This document shows, piece by piece, positions 14,957 to 23,850 of a stretch of 64,000 bases of DNA. This DNA comes from Streptomyces sp. f51 (GTDB lineage: Bacteria; Actinomycetota; Actinomycetes; Streptomycetales; Streptomycetaceae): positions 6,419,001 through 6,483,000 of the forward strand of contig NZ_CP149798.1 in NCBI RefSeq assembly GCF_037940415.1, read 5' to 3'. Below the pieces are notes generated by a model that was given only the letters and a program-made list of their open reading frames with translations, searched no databases and was not told the DNA's origin. Position 1 is the first letter of the stretch. Each line of letters begins with the position of its first letter. Made by a program: the position numbers and the translations under genes.

Positions 14957-15958
14957 ATGCGCAGCAAACTCGTCCTGCACGCCGTCGACTCGCACACCGA
15001 GGGCATGCCGACCCGGGTCATCACCGGCGGGATCGGCACGGTCCCGGGGGCGACCATGAACGAGCGGCGGCTGTACTTCCGTGAGCACCGCGACGACATC
15101 AAGCAGCTCCTGATGAACGAGCCGCGCGGCCACGCGGCGATGAGCGGTGCCGTCCTCCAGCCGCCCACCCGTCCGGACTGCGACTATGGCGTCATCTACA
15201 TCGAGGTGTCGGGCTATCTGCCGATGTGCGGGCACGGCACGATCGGCGTCGCGACCGTGCTGGTGGAGACCGGCATGGTCGAGGTCGTCGAGCCGGTGAC
15301 CACGATCCGGCTCGACACCCCCGCGGGTCTCGTCGTCGCCGAGGTCGCCGTGGAGGACGGCGCGGCCAAGGAGGTCACGCTCAGGAACGTGCCGTCCTTC
15401 GCCGTCGGCCTGGACCGCGAGGCGACCCTGGCCGACGGGCGCACGGTGACGTACGACCTGGCCTACGGCGGCAACTTCTACGCGATCCTGCCGCTGGAGC
15501 AGTTCGGCCTGCCCTTCGACCGCTCGCGCAAGGACGAGATCCTCGCGGCCGGTCTCGCGCTCATGGACGCGGTCAACGCCGACGGCGGGCCCGTGCACCC
15601 CGAGGACCCGTCCATCCGCGGCTGCCACCACGTCCACCTGTACGCGCCCGGGGCGACGGCCCGCTTCTCCCGGCACGCCATGGCGATCCACCCCGGCTGG
15701 TTCGACCGCTCGCCCTGCGGTACGGGCACCAGTGCGCGCATGGCCCAGCTGCACGCACGGGGTGAACTGCCGCTGGACACCGAGTTCGTGAACGAGTCCT
15801 TCATCGGGACGCGGTTCACCGGGCGGCTGCTCGGCACCACCGAGGTCGCCGGAATCCCCGCCGTGCTGCCCAGCTTCACGGGACGTGCCTGGATCACCGG
15901 AACCGCCCAGTACCTGCTGGACCCCGCGGATCCGTTCCCGGCCGGGTTCGTCCTGTGA
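14957..15958 (+). CDS. 4-hydroxyproline 2-epimerase (proline racemase family)
   Basis: A 333-residue member of the proline racemase family. Both catalytic cysteines are present: one in PMCGHGTIG (about residue 90) and one in SPCGTGTSARMAQL (about residue 255). A Cys/Cys pair fits the 4-hydroxyproline 2-epimerases that convert trans-4-hydroxy-L-proline to the cis-D isomer. Related dehydratases have Cys/Thr instead. It would supply the substrate of the dehydrogenase encoded upstream. The ATG follows GAGGAG. Confidence 0.88.
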   Translation: MRSKLVLHAVDSHTEGMPTRVITGGIGTVPGATMNERRLYFREHRDDIKQLLMNEPRGHAAMSGAVLQPPTRPDCDYGVIYIEVSGYLPMCGHGTIGVATVLVETGMVEVVEPVTTIRLDTPAGLVVAEVAVEDGAAKEVTLRNVPSFAVGLDREATLADGRTVTYDLAYGGNFYAILPLEQFGLPFDRSRKDEILAAGLALMDAVNADGGPVHPEDPSIRGCHHVHLYAPGATARFSRHAMAIHPGWFDRSPCGTGTSARMAQLHARGELPLDTEFVNESFIGTRFTGRLLGTTEVAGIPAVLPSFTGRAWITGTAQYLLDPADPFPAGFVL

Positions 15959-16001
15959 ACGGGCCCGCGTCGGGGCGTGGATACTGGGGATCGAGTAACA
16001 C

Positions 16002-16008
16002 GTGACAT
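16002..16008 (+). promoter_or_regulatory. GTGACAT motif before the GntR gene
   Basis: ACACGTGACATGGCAC lies in the 105-nt gap between the epimerase and the GntR gene and repeats the core seen at 10831 and 13876. It is a candidate autoregulatory site. Confidence 0.35.
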
Positions 16009-16063
16009 GGCACAGAGCCGATGCGCGGACCGACCGCGCACCGGCCCGTACGAGGAGACCCCG

Positions 16064-16753
16064 ATGACCGCCCAGCGCGACAGCGCACCCTCGGCCGCTC
16101 CCGACCTGCCCTCGCTCGGCGGCAGGAGGAGCAGCTACCGCGAGCGCGTGGCCGACGCGCTGCGCGCCGCGCTGATCGCGGGCGAACTGCGGCCCGGCGA
16201 GGTCTACTCGGCTCCGACGCTCGCGGCCCGGTTCGGCGTCTCGGCGACGCCGGTGCGCGAGGCCATGCTCGACCTGGTCAAGGAGGGGCTGGTCGACACG
16301 GTCCCGAACAAGGGGTTCCGGGTCACGGAGGTCTCGGAGAAGCAGCTCGACGAATACACGCACATCCGCTCGCTCATCGAGATCCCCACCGTCGTGGAGC
16401 TGGCCCGTACGGCGGACCCCGTGTCGCTGGAGGCGCTGCGCCCGGCCGCCCGGGAGATCGTGACCGCGGCCGCGGCCGGCGACCTCATCGCCTACGTGGA
16501 GGCGGACATCCGCTTCCACCTCGGTCTGCTCGCCCTGGCGGGCAACGCACATCTCGTCGAGGTCGTCGGCGACCTGCGCAAGCGCTCGCGTCTGTACGGG
16601 CTCGACGCCCTGGTGCGGGCGGGCCGTCTGGAGGCCTCCGCCCGGGAACACCTCGAACTCCTCGACGCGCTCCTGGACCGCGACGAGCGCGCCGTGCGCG
16701 CGGTGATGACCCGCCATCTGGGCCATGTCCGCGGCCTGTGGGCGGCGCACTGA
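16064..16753 (+). CDS. GntR-family regulator of the hydroxyproline cluster
   Basis: A 229-residue FadR/VanR-type GntR protein. The start at 16064 follows GAGGAG; an earlier in-frame ATG at 15977 has no such site. The winged helix covers about residues 25-90 (ARFGVSATPVREAMLDLVKEG) and an FCD domain follows, with metal-site-like residues in YVEADIRFHLGLLALAGN and RHLGHVRG. It lies last in the hydroxyproline cluster on the same strand, and is probably its local sensor. Confidence 0.87.
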   Translation: MTAQRDSAPSAAPDLPSLGGRRSSYRERVADALRAALIAGELRPGEVYSAPTLAARFGVSATPVREAMLDLVKEGLVDTVPNKGFRVTEVSEKQLDEYTHIRSLIEIPTVVELARTADPVSLEALRPAAREIVTAAAAGDLIAYVEADIRFHLGLLALAGNAHLVEVVGDLRKRSRLYGLDALVRAGRLEASAREHLELLDALLDRDERAVRAVMTRHLGHVRGLWAAH

Positions 16754-16907
16754 GGGCCGGGCCCCGAGGGGAGGGCCGCGCCGAGACGGCGGCCGTACCG
16801 AGAGGGTCGGCATCGGCCTGCGGGAGGGGTCACCGGCACGGCCGCACGGGTTGCGCGCGTGAGCCCGCCGGGCCGCCTCCGGGCACAGGAACCGGCCGAA
16901 GTTTTAC

Positions 16908-16940
16908 GCAAGCACTTGCATTTCTTGCGCTATTCTTGCG
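16908..16940. promoter_or_regulatory. Cluster of GCAAG/CTTGC half-sites, LacI operator
   Basis: GCAAGCACTTGC (16908-16919) is an inverted repeat of GCAAG around CA. Two further CTTGCG half-sites follow at 16924-16929 and 16935-16940, the last ending three bases before the ATG of the LacI gene. Streptomyces MalR/Reg1-type LacI repressors bind CTTGCN6GCAAG-like sites, so autoregulation is likely. The same CTTGCG occurs upstream of the sugar-importer gene (18048). Confidence 0.6.
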
Positions 16941-16943
16941 CGC

Positions 16944-17942
16944 ATGACGCGACGACTTGCTCAGGTGGCGAAGAAGGTCGGGGTCAGCGAGGCCACGGTC
17001 AGCCGAGTGCTCAACGGCAAGCCGGGTGTCTCCGACTCCACTCGGCAGGCGGTCCTGTCCGCCCTGGACGTCCTCGGCTACGAACGCCCGACCCAGCTGC
17101 GCGGCGAACGCGCGCGGCTCGTCGGCCTGGTGCTGCCCGAACTCCAGAACCCGATCTTCCCGGCGTTCGCCGAGGTGATCGGCGGGGCGCTCGCCCAGCT
17201 CGGCCTCACCCCGGTGCTGTGCACCCAGACCAAGGGCGGGGTCTCCGAGGCCGACTACGTGGAACTCCTGCTCCAGCAGCAGGTCTCCGGGGTGGTGTTC
17301 GCCGGCGGCCTGTACGCGCAGGCCGACGCGCCGCACGACCACTACCGCGAACTCGCGGACCGCAACATCCCGGTGGTGCTGGTCAACGCGGCCATCGAGC
17401 ACCTCGGCTTCCCGTGCGTCTCCTGTGACGACGCGGTGGCGGTCGAGCAGGCGTGGCGCCACCTCGACTCGCTCGGCCACGAGCGCATCGGACTCGTCCT
17501 CGGCCCCGGTGACCACATGCCCTCCGGACGCAAACTCGCGGCGGCGCGCGCCCTCGCGCCCGAGCTGCCCGACGCCCACGTGGCCCGGGCGATGTTCTCC
17601 CTCGAAGGCGGTCAGGCCGCGGCCACCAGGCTCCTCGACCAGGGGGTCACCGGCATCATCTGCGCCAGCGACCCGCTCGCGCTCGGCGCCGTACGGGCCG
17701 CCCGCCGCAAGGGGCTCTCCGTCCCCGGTGACATCTCCGTCGTCGGGTACGACGACTCGGCGTTCATGAACTGCACCGAACCCCCGCTGACCACGGTCCG
17801 CCAGCCCATCGAGGCCATGGGGCGTGCCGCGGTGGAACTGCTGAACGCGCAGATCGGGGGCAGCAGCGTGACTCCCGAGGAGCTGTTGTTCGAGCCGGAA
17901 CTGGTGGTGCGCGGATCGACCGCGCAGGCGCCCCGCGGCTGA
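16944..17942 (+). CDS. LacI-family regulator of an alpha-glucoside importer
   Basis: A 332-residue repressor with an N-terminal LacI helix-turn-helix (RLAQVAKKVGVSEATVSRVL, residues 4-23) and a periplasmic-binding-fold effector domain with DPLALGAVRAARRKGLSVPG and SVVGYDDSAFMNC. It precedes a CUT1-type sugar importer and a GH13 glucosidase on the same strand. The arrangement matches malR/aglR loci of Streptomyces, so induction by an oligosaccharide is expected. Confidence 0.9.
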   Translation: MTRRLAQVAKKVGVSEATVSRVLNGKPGVSDSTRQAVLSALDVLGYERPTQLRGERARLVGLVLPELQNPIFPAFAEVIGGALAQLGLTPVLCTQTKGGVSEADYVELLLQQQVSGVVFAGGLYAQADAPHDHYRELADRNIPVVLVNAAIEHLGFPCVSCDDAVAVEQAWRHLDSLGHERIGLVLGPGDHMPSGRKLAAARALAPELPDAHVARAMFSLEGGQAAATRLLDQGVTGIICASDPLALGAVRAARRKGLSVPGDISVVGYDDSAFMNCTEPPLTTVRQPIEAMGRAAVELLNAQIGGSSVTPEELLFEPELVVRGSTAQAPRG

Positions 17943-17952
17943 GCCGCGGGGC
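17930..17952. terminator. Palindromic hairpin at the end of the LacI gene
   Basis: GCCCCGCGGCT (17930-17940) is complementary to AGCCGCGGGGC (17942-17952) and overlaps the stop codon. It probably separates the regulator transcript from the importer operon 200 nt downstream. Confidence 0.6.
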
Positions 17953-18042
17953 CGGGGTGCCGTACCGGGGTCCATGACTCCGGTACGCAACCACCTGCCA
18001 CGGAGACTCCCAACGGCTGTCAAATAATTACAGATTCTGCGC

Positions 18043-18063
18043 GACATCTTGCGGACGGATGTC
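18043..18063. promoter_or_regulatory. Inverted repeat with CTTGCG core before the sugar importer
   Basis: GACATC (18043-18048) and GATGTC (18058-18063) flank a nine-base centre containing the CTTGCG half-site at 18048-18053. An AT-rich patch (AAATAATTACAG) lies just upstream. It is a candidate operator of the LacI regulator for the importer operon. Confidence 0.45.
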
Positions 18064-18147
18064 GTCGGTGCTTGAGTGTGCGGCGCCAGAACACGGCGGC
18101 GCGCCCGCCGTGGGCCTTCCTCGCTCCAGCCCGAAGGGGTCCACCAC

Positions 18148-19500
18148 ATGAGAAACACCGGGTTCCGCCGTAGTCTCGTCATGCTCATGGCGTCCTCCGT
18201 CGCGCTCTCCGCCGCCGCGTGCGGTTCGAGCGGCGGCGACGACGCGGCGGGCGGAAAGACCCGCATCACCGTCAACTGCGAGCCGCCGAAGAGCGCCAAG
18301 GTCGACCGCTCGTTCTTCGACGCCGACACCAAGGCGTTCGAGAAGGCCAACCCGGCCGTCGACGTCGTCATGCACGACGCGTTCCCGTGTCAGGACCCCA
18401 AGACCTTCGACGCCAAGCTGGCCGGCGGCCAGATGGAGGACGTGTTCTACACGTACTTCACCGACGTCAAGCACGTCGTCGACGTCAACCAGGCCGCGGA
18501 CATCACGAGTTACGTCAAGGACCTCAAGAGCTACAGCACCATCCAGCAGCAACTGCGGGACATCTACACCGTGGACGGCAAGATCTACGGCATCCCGCGC
18601 ACCGGCTACTCGATGGGCCTCATCTACAACAAGGCGCTCTTCAAGAAGGCCGGCCTCGACCCCGACAAGCCCCCGGCCACCTGGGAGGAACTGCGCGCGG
18701 ACGCCAAGAAGATCGCGGGGCTCGGCAAGGGCACGGTCGGCTACGCCGACTACAGCGCCCAGAACCAGGGGGGTTGGCACTTCACCGCCGAGGTCTACTC
18801 GCAGGGCGGCAACGTCGTCTCCGAGGACGGCAAGAAGGCCACCGTCGACACCCCCGAGGGCAAGGCGGTGCTCCAGAACCTCAAGGACATGCGCTGGGCC
18901 GACAACTCCATGGGCAGCAAGCAGTTGCTGGTCATCAACGACGTCCAGCAGATGATGGGTTCGGGCAAGCTCGGCATGTACCTCTCGGCGCCCGACAACA
19001 TCCCGATCCTCGTCAAGGAGAAGGGCGGCAACTACAACGACCTCGCCCTGGCCCCGATGCCCGGCGGCAAGGGCACGCTCATCGGCGGCGACGGCTACAT
19101 GTTCAGCAAGAAGGACAGCCCGGCGCAGATCAAGGCCGGCCTCAAGTGGCTCGACTCCATGTTCCTGACGCCCGGCAAGGGCTTCATCGGTGACTACGCC
19201 CGTGCCAAGCAGAACAACGCGCCCGTCGGCCTGCCCGAGCCGCGTCTGTTCACCGGTGCCGCCGACGCCAAGGACCAGGAGGTCAAGAAGGCCAACGCCA
19301 ACGTGCCCGTGGAGAACTACCAGGCGTTCCTCGACGGCAACCAGAGCCTCCAGATGAAGATCGAGCCCCCGCAGGCGCAGCAGATCTACTCCGTCCTCGA
19401 CGCCGCCGTCTCCGCCGTCCTCACCAAGAAGGACGCCGACATCGACCAGCTCCTCAAGGACGCCTCCGGCAAGATCGACGCCATCCTGGCGCGAGGCTGA
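18148..19500 (+). CDS. Sugar ABC transporter substrate-binding lipoprotein (CUT1)
   Basis: A 450-residue lipoprotein. The start at 18148 gives a standard leader (MRNTGFRRSLVMLMASS) and lipobox LSAAAC. The body is of the extracellular sugar-binding family 1, with DVFYTYFTDVKHV near the start, GKIYGIPRTGYSMGLIYNK in the middle and GGDGYMFSKKDSP later. With the GH13 enzyme downstream, the ligand is probably an alpha-linked oligosaccharide such as maltose, isomaltose or trehalose. The sequence does not decide which. Confidence 0.9.
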   Translation: MRNTGFRRSLVMLMASSVALSAAACGSSGGDDAAGGKTRITVNCEPPKSAKVDRSFFDADTKAFEKANPAVDVVMHDAFPCQDPKTFDAKLAGGQMEDVFYTYFTDVKHVVDVNQAADITSYVKDLKSYSTIQQQLRDIYTVDGKIYGIPRTGYSMGLIYNKALFKKAGLDPDKPPATWEELRADAKKIAGLGKGTVGYADYSAQNQGGWHFTAEVYSQGGNVVSEDGKKATVDTPEGKAVLQNLKDMRWADNSMGSKQLLVINDVQQMMGSGKLGMYLSAPDNIPILVKEKGGNYNDLALAPMPGGKGTLIGGDGYMFSKKDSPAQIKAGLKWLDSMFLTPGKGFIGDYARAKQNNAPVGLPEPRLFTGAADAKDQEVKKANANVPVENYQAFLDGNQSLQMKIEPPQAQQIYSVLDAAVSAVLTKKDADIDQLLKDASGKIDAILARG

Positions 19501-19508
19501 CACCGTTC

Positions 19509-20477
19509 ATGAAGACCGCATCGAAGCCCCCCGCAGTGCTCCCTCCGGCCGCCGTCGGCGCGCCGGAGGCGCCGCGGTCGGCCGGGCGCCGGACCGGGGG
19601 GCCGTGGCGCCGGCGCCTGGCCGACCAGTTCCGCGCCTACGGCTTCCTGGCCGGCGGACTGCTCTGCTTCGCCCTGTTCTCCTGGTACCCGGCGATCCGC
19701 GCCGTCGAGATCGCCTTCCAGAAGTACACACCGGGCAGCGGCGGAGAATGGGTCGGCACCGCCAACTTCACCCGGGTCTTCCACGACCCGGAGTTCACCG
19801 CCGCCTGGCGCAACACCCTCACCTTCACGCTCCTCGCCCTGCTCATCGGCTTCGCCGTCCCGTTCGTGATGGCGCTGGTCCTCAACGAACTGCGGCACGC
19901 GAAGGCGTTCTTCAGGGTCGTGGTCTATCTGCCGGTGATGATCCCGCCGGTGGTCAGCGCCCTGCTGTGGAAGTGGTTCTACGATCCCGGGGCCGGCCTC
20001 GCCAACGAGGTGCTGCGTGCGCTGCACCTGCCGACCTCGAACTGGTCCAACGGCGCCGACACGGCCCTGGTCTCGCTGGTCATCGTCGCCACCTGGGCCA
20101 ACCTCGGCGGCACCGTCCTCATCTACCTCGCCGCCCTCCAGAGCATCCCGGGCGAGCTGTACGAGGCCGCCGAGCTGGACGGAGCGAGCCTGCTCCAGCG
20201 CATCCGTCACGTGACGATCCCGCAGACGCGGTTCATCATCCTCATGCTGATGCTGCTTCAGATCATCGCCACCATGCAGGTGTTCACCGAACCGTTCGTG
20301 ATCACCGGTGGCGGCCCCGAGGACAAGACCGTCACGGTGCTCTACCTGATCTACAAGTACGCCTTCCTCTACAACGACTTCGGCGGAGCCTGCGCCCTGA
20401 GTGTGATGCTGCTCGTCCTGCTCAGCGCCTTCTCCGCCCTCTATCTGCGGCTGACCCGCTCCGAGGAGGACGCGTGA
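19509..20477 (+). CDS. Sugar ABC transporter permease (MalF type)
   Basis: A 322-residue membrane protein with six main helices after a polar Pro/Ala-rich N-terminus of about 40 residues. The coupling loop is ELYEAAELDGASLLQRIRHV. It starts 8 nt after the binding-protein gene and its stop overlaps the next start (GTGA). The segment TEPFVITGGGPEDKTVTVLY is typical of MalF-like subunits. Confidence 0.92.
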   Translation: MKTASKPPAVLPPAAVGAPEAPRSAGRRTGGPWRRRLADQFRAYGFLAGGLLCFALFSWYPAIRAVEIAFQKYTPGSGGEWVGTANFTRVFHDPEFTAAWRNTLTFTLLALLIGFAVPFVMALVLNELRHAKAFFRVVVYLPVMIPPVVSALLWKWFYDPGAGLANEVLRALHLPTSNWSNGADTALVSLVIVATWANLGGTVLIYLAALQSIPGELYEAAELDGASLLQRIRHVTIPQTRFIILMLMLLQIIATMQVFTEPFVITGGGPEDKTVTVLYLIYKYAFLYNDFGGACALSVMLLVLLSAFSALYLRLTRSEEDA

Positions 20478-21349
20478 GCACCCGCACCCTGGTCTCCCCG
20501 CTCACCCTGGGCCGCCCGCGCGGCAGAGCCGTCTACTGGACCGTCTTCGGCGGTGTCGTCGTGCTCTTCGCGCTGGCCTTCCTCTTCCCCGTCTACTGGA
20601 TGGTCACCGGCGCCATGAAGTCGCCGGACGAGGTCACCCGCACACCGCCCACCCTCCTGCCGGACCACTGGCACATCGGGGGCTACACCGACGCGTGGGA
20701 CCTGATGGACCTGCCCACCCATCTGTGGAACACCGTCGTCCAGGCGACGGGCGCCTGGCTCCTCCAGATCGTGTTCTGCACGGCCGCCGCCTACGCCCTG
20801 TCCAAGCTGAAGCCGGCCTTCGGCAAGGTGGTGCTCGGCGGCATCCTCGCCACCCTGATGGTCCCCGCGCAGGCCCTGGTGGTCCCCAAGTACCTGACCG
20901 TCGCCGACCTGCCCGTCCTGCACACCAGCCTGCTCAACTCGCCCCTCGGCATCTGGCTGCCCGCCGTCGCCAACGCCTTCAACCTCTATCTCCTCAAGCG
21001 CTTCTTCGACCAGATCCCGCGTGACGTCCTGGAGGCCGCCGAGATCGACGGCGCCGGGAAGCTGCGCACCCTGTGGTCGATCGTGCTGCCGATGTCCCGG
21101 CCCGTCCTCGGAGTCGTGTCGATCTTCGCCCTGGTCGCCGTCTGGCAGGACTTCCTCTGGCCGCTGATGGTCTTCTCCGACACCGACAAGCAGCCCATCA
21201 GCGTGGCGCTCGTCCAGCTGTCGCAGAACATCCAGCTGACCGTCCTCATCGCCGCCATGGTCATCGCCAGCATCCCCATGGTCGTGATGTTCCTGGTCTT
21301 CCAGCGGCACATCATCGCCGGGATCAGCGCGGGCAGCACCAAGGGCTGA
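20474..21349 (+). CDS. Sugar ABC transporter permease (MalG type)
   Basis: A 291-residue membrane protein with six helices, FPVYWMVTGAMKSPDEV after the first helix and the coupling loop DVLEAAEIDGAGKLRTLW. The GTG start overlaps the preceding stop. No ATPase gene is in this operon, as expected for Streptomyces CUT1 systems that share MsiK encoded elsewhere. Confidence 0.92.
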   Translation: MSTRTLVSPLTLGRPRGRAVYWTVFGGVVVLFALAFLFPVYWMVTGAMKSPDEVTRTPPTLLPDHWHIGGYTDAWDLMDLPTHLWNTVVQATGAWLLQIVFCTAAAYALSKLKPAFGKVVLGGILATLMVPAQALVVPKYLTVADLPVLHTSLLNSPLGIWLPAVANAFNLYLLKRFFDQIPRDVLEAAEIDGAGKLRTLWSIVLPMSRPVLGVVSIFALVAVWQDFLWPLMVFSDTDKQPISVALVQLSQNIQLTVLIAAMVIASIPMVVMFLVFQRHIIAGISAGSTKG

Positions 21350-21388
21350 CGCCCGTACCCGATCTCCTCGAACGAAAGGCAACGCACC

Positions 21389-22990
21389 GTGGGACAGCCC
21401 CGCCCTGCCCGAAATCAGTCCGCGTGGTGGCGTTCCGCCGTCATCTACCAGGTGTACGTCCGCAGCTTCGCGGACGGCGACGGCGACGGCACCGGCGACC
21501 TCGCGGGCGTCCGCGCCAGACTCCCCTACCTCGCCGAACTCGGCGTGGACGCGCTGTGGTTCAACCCCTGGTACCTCTCACCCCTGGCCGACGGCGGCTA
21601 CGACGTCGCCGACTACCGCACCATCGACCCGGCCTTCGGAACGCTCGCCGAGGCCGAGAAGCTCATCGCCGAGGCCCGCGAGCTGGGCATCCGCACCCTG
21701 GTCGACATCGTGCCGAACCACGTCTCCGACCAGCACCCCTGGTTCCGGGCGGCGCTGGCCGGCGGCCCCGAGCGCGACCTCTTCCACTTCCGTCCCGGAC
21801 GCGGCGAACACGGCGAACTCCCGCCCAACGACTGGCCGTCCCAGTTCGCGGGCTCCACCGAACCGGTGTGGACCCGGCTCCCCGACGGCGACTGGTACCT
21901 CCACCTCTTCACCCCCCAGCAGCCCGACCTCAACTGGGACCACCCCGCCGTCCGCCGGGAGCACGAGGAGATCCTGCGCTTCTGGTTCGAGCGAGGAGTG
22001 GCGGGCGTGCGCATCGACTCGGCGGCGCTGCTCGCCAAGGATCCCGACCTGCCCGACTACGTCGAGGGCCGCGACCCCAACCCGTACGTCGACCGCGACG
22101 AGCTCCACGACATCTACCGCTCCTGGCGGTCCGTCGCCGACGCCTACGACGGCATCTTCGTCGGCGAGGTGTGGCTCCCCGACTCCGAGCGCTTCGCCCG
22201 CTATCTGCGCCCCGACGAACTGCACACCGCCTTCAACTTCTCCTTCCTGTCCTGCCCCTGGGACGCCGGACGGCTGAGGACCTCCATCGACGAGACCCTC
22301 GCCGAGCACGCCCCCGTCGGCGCGCCCGCCACCTGGGTGCTGTGCAACCACGACGTGACCCGCACGGTCACCCGTTACGGCCGCGCCGAGACGGGCTTCG
22401 ACTTCACCGCCAAGGAATTCGGCACCCCCACCGACCTGGCCCTCGGCACCCGCAGAGCTCGCGCCGCCGCCCTGCTCTCGCTCGCCCTGCCCGGCGCCGT
22501 GTACGTCTACCAGGGCGAGGAACTCGGCCTGCCCGAAGTGGAGTTGCCGCGGGAGAGCATCCAGGACCCGATGTACTCACGCTCCGGCGGCACGGACCCG
22601 GGCCGCGACGGCTGCCGGGTCCCGCTGCCCTGGACGGCCGGCGAACCGCACGCCGGGTTCGGCGGGGAACCCTGGCTCCCGCAGCCCGCCGACTGGCCCG
22701 CGTACGCAGCCGACCGGCAGGCGGACGACCCCGGCTCGATGCTGAGCCTCTACCGTGCGGCACTGCGCCTCCGCCGCGCCGAACCGGGCTTCGGCGACGG
22801 CCCGCTGAGCTGGCTGCCCGCACCCGAGGGCGTGCTCGCCTTCGCCCGCACGGACGGACTGCTCTGCGTCGTCAACCTGGCCGACGGCCCGGTCGAACTC
22901 CCGGAGCACTCCGCAATCCTGCTCCCCAGCGGTCCGCTGGACGCCGACGGGTTCCTCCCGCCGGACACGGCGGTCTGGCTTCGCGCCTGA
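21389..22990 (+). CDS. GH13 alpha-glucosidase (oligo-1,6-glucosidase-like)
   Basis: A 533-residue cytoplasmic glycoside hydrolase family 13 enzyme without signal peptide. The conserved regions are present: DIVPNHVSDQH, GVAGVRIDSAA with nucleophile Asp210, IFVGEVWLP with acid/base Glu260, and VLCNHDVTR with Asp322. The end of the barrel has VYVYQGEELGLPEVELP. The HPWF context and lack of secretion fit intracellular hydrolysis of imported alpha-glucosides. It starts with GTG 39 nt after the MalG-like gene and completes the operon. Confidence 0.92.
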   Translation: MGQPRPARNQSAWWRSAVIYQVYVRSFADGDGDGTGDLAGVRARLPYLAELGVDALWFNPWYLSPLADGGYDVADYRTIDPAFGTLAEAEKLIAEARELGIRTLVDIVPNHVSDQHPWFRAALAGGPERDLFHFRPGRGEHGELPPNDWPSQFAGSTEPVWTRLPDGDWYLHLFTPQQPDLNWDHPAVRREHEEILRFWFERGVAGVRIDSAALLAKDPDLPDYVEGRDPNPYVDRDELHDIYRSWRSVADAYDGIFVGEVWLPDSERFARYLRPDELHTAFNFSFLSCPWDAGRLRTSIDETLAEHAPVGAPATWVLCNHDVTRTVTRYGRAETGFDFTAKEFGTPTDLALGTRRARAAALLSLALPGAVYVYQGEELGLPEVELPRESIQDPMYSRSGGTDPGRDGCRVPLPWTAGEPHAGFGGEPWLPQPADWPAYAADRQADDPGSMLSLYRAALRLRRAEPGFGDGPLSWLPAPEGVLAFARTDGLLCVVNLADGPVELPEHSAILLPSGPLDADGFLPPDTAVWLRA

Positions 22991-23017
22991 CCGGCCCGCC
23001 GCGTTCACCGACGGGCC

Positions 23018-23830
23018 TCACCGGGGCGGAGGCACGTCCGACCGCGTGACCGGCTCCCCGCGTTTCGCCGCCTGGATCTGCTCGTACACATGGGTCCGCA
23101 GTTCGGCGAAGCGCGGGGCGACACGGGTGCGCAACTGGTCGCGCTCCGCGGGCAGATCGACCTTCAGCTGCTCCTGGACGACGGTGGGGGAGGCGGACAG
23201 GACCAGGACCCGCTCACCCAGATAGACGGCCTCGTCGATGTCGTGGGTCACGAACACGACGGTGATCCCGCGCTCCCGCCACAACCGGCGCACCAGATCC
23301 TCCAGATCGGCGCGGGTCTGCGCGTCGACCGCCGCGAACGGTTCGTCCATGAGCAGGACTTCGGGCTCGTACGCCAGGGCCCGGGCGATGGCGACCCGCT
23401 GCTGCATCCCGCCGGACAGCTGCCACGGATAGGCGCCGGGGGCATCGGCGAGACCGACGGACTCCAGCGCGTCGGCGACCAGTTCCCTTCGCCGCTCCTT
23501 GCCCAGACCCTTCTGCCGCAGCGGGAGTTCGACGTTCCGGCCGACCCGCATCCAGGGGAACAGGCTGCGCCCGTACTCCTGGAACACGAACGCCATGCCG
23601 GGCGGCGGACCGCTCACCCGCCGGCCTGCGATCAGCACCTCGCCCGAGGTGGGTGCCAGCAGTCCGGCCATGCACTTCAGGAGTGTCGTCTTGCCGCAGC
23701 CCGAGGGGCCCACCAGACAGACGAGTTCACCCGGGTCCACCGTGAAGGTGAGATCGCGGACCGCCTCCACCCGGCGACCCGACCCCTCGTAGACCTTCCG
23801 CAGTCCGGATACGACCAAAGACGCGTGCAT
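23018..23830 (-). CDS. NitT/TauT-type ABC importer ATPase
   Basis: A 270-residue ATPase with Walker A LVGPSGCGKTTLLKCMAG, Q-loop FVFQEYGRSLFPWM, signature LSGGMQQRVAIARAL, Walker B VLLMDEPFAAVDAQTR and switch FVTHDIDEAVYLGERV. It is SsuB/TauB-like. The start at 23830 follows AAAGGGCGG. It is the last gene of a four-gene importer operon transcribed leftward from the IclR divergent promoter. Confidence 0.92.
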   Translation of the reverse strand: MHASLVVSGLRKVYEGSGRRVEAVRDLTFTVDPGELVCLVGPSGCGKTTLLKCMAGLLAPTSGEVLIAGRRVSGPPPGMAFVFQEYGRSLFPWMRVGRNVELPLRQKGLGKERRRELVADALESVGLADAPGAYPWQLSGGMQQRVAIARALAYEPEVLLMDEPFAAVDAQTRADLEDLVRRLWRERGITVVFVTHDIDEAVYLGERVLVLSASPTVVQEQLKVDLPAERDQLRTRVAPRFAELRTHVYEQIQAAKRGEPVTRSDVPPPR

Positions 23831-23850
23831 GGACCGCCCTTTCGGATGCG

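Noticed and set aside
14681..16813. A 710-codon minus-strand frame across the epimerase and GntR genes
   Set aside because: It spans several real genes and gaps, is low in complexity and has no recognisable domain.
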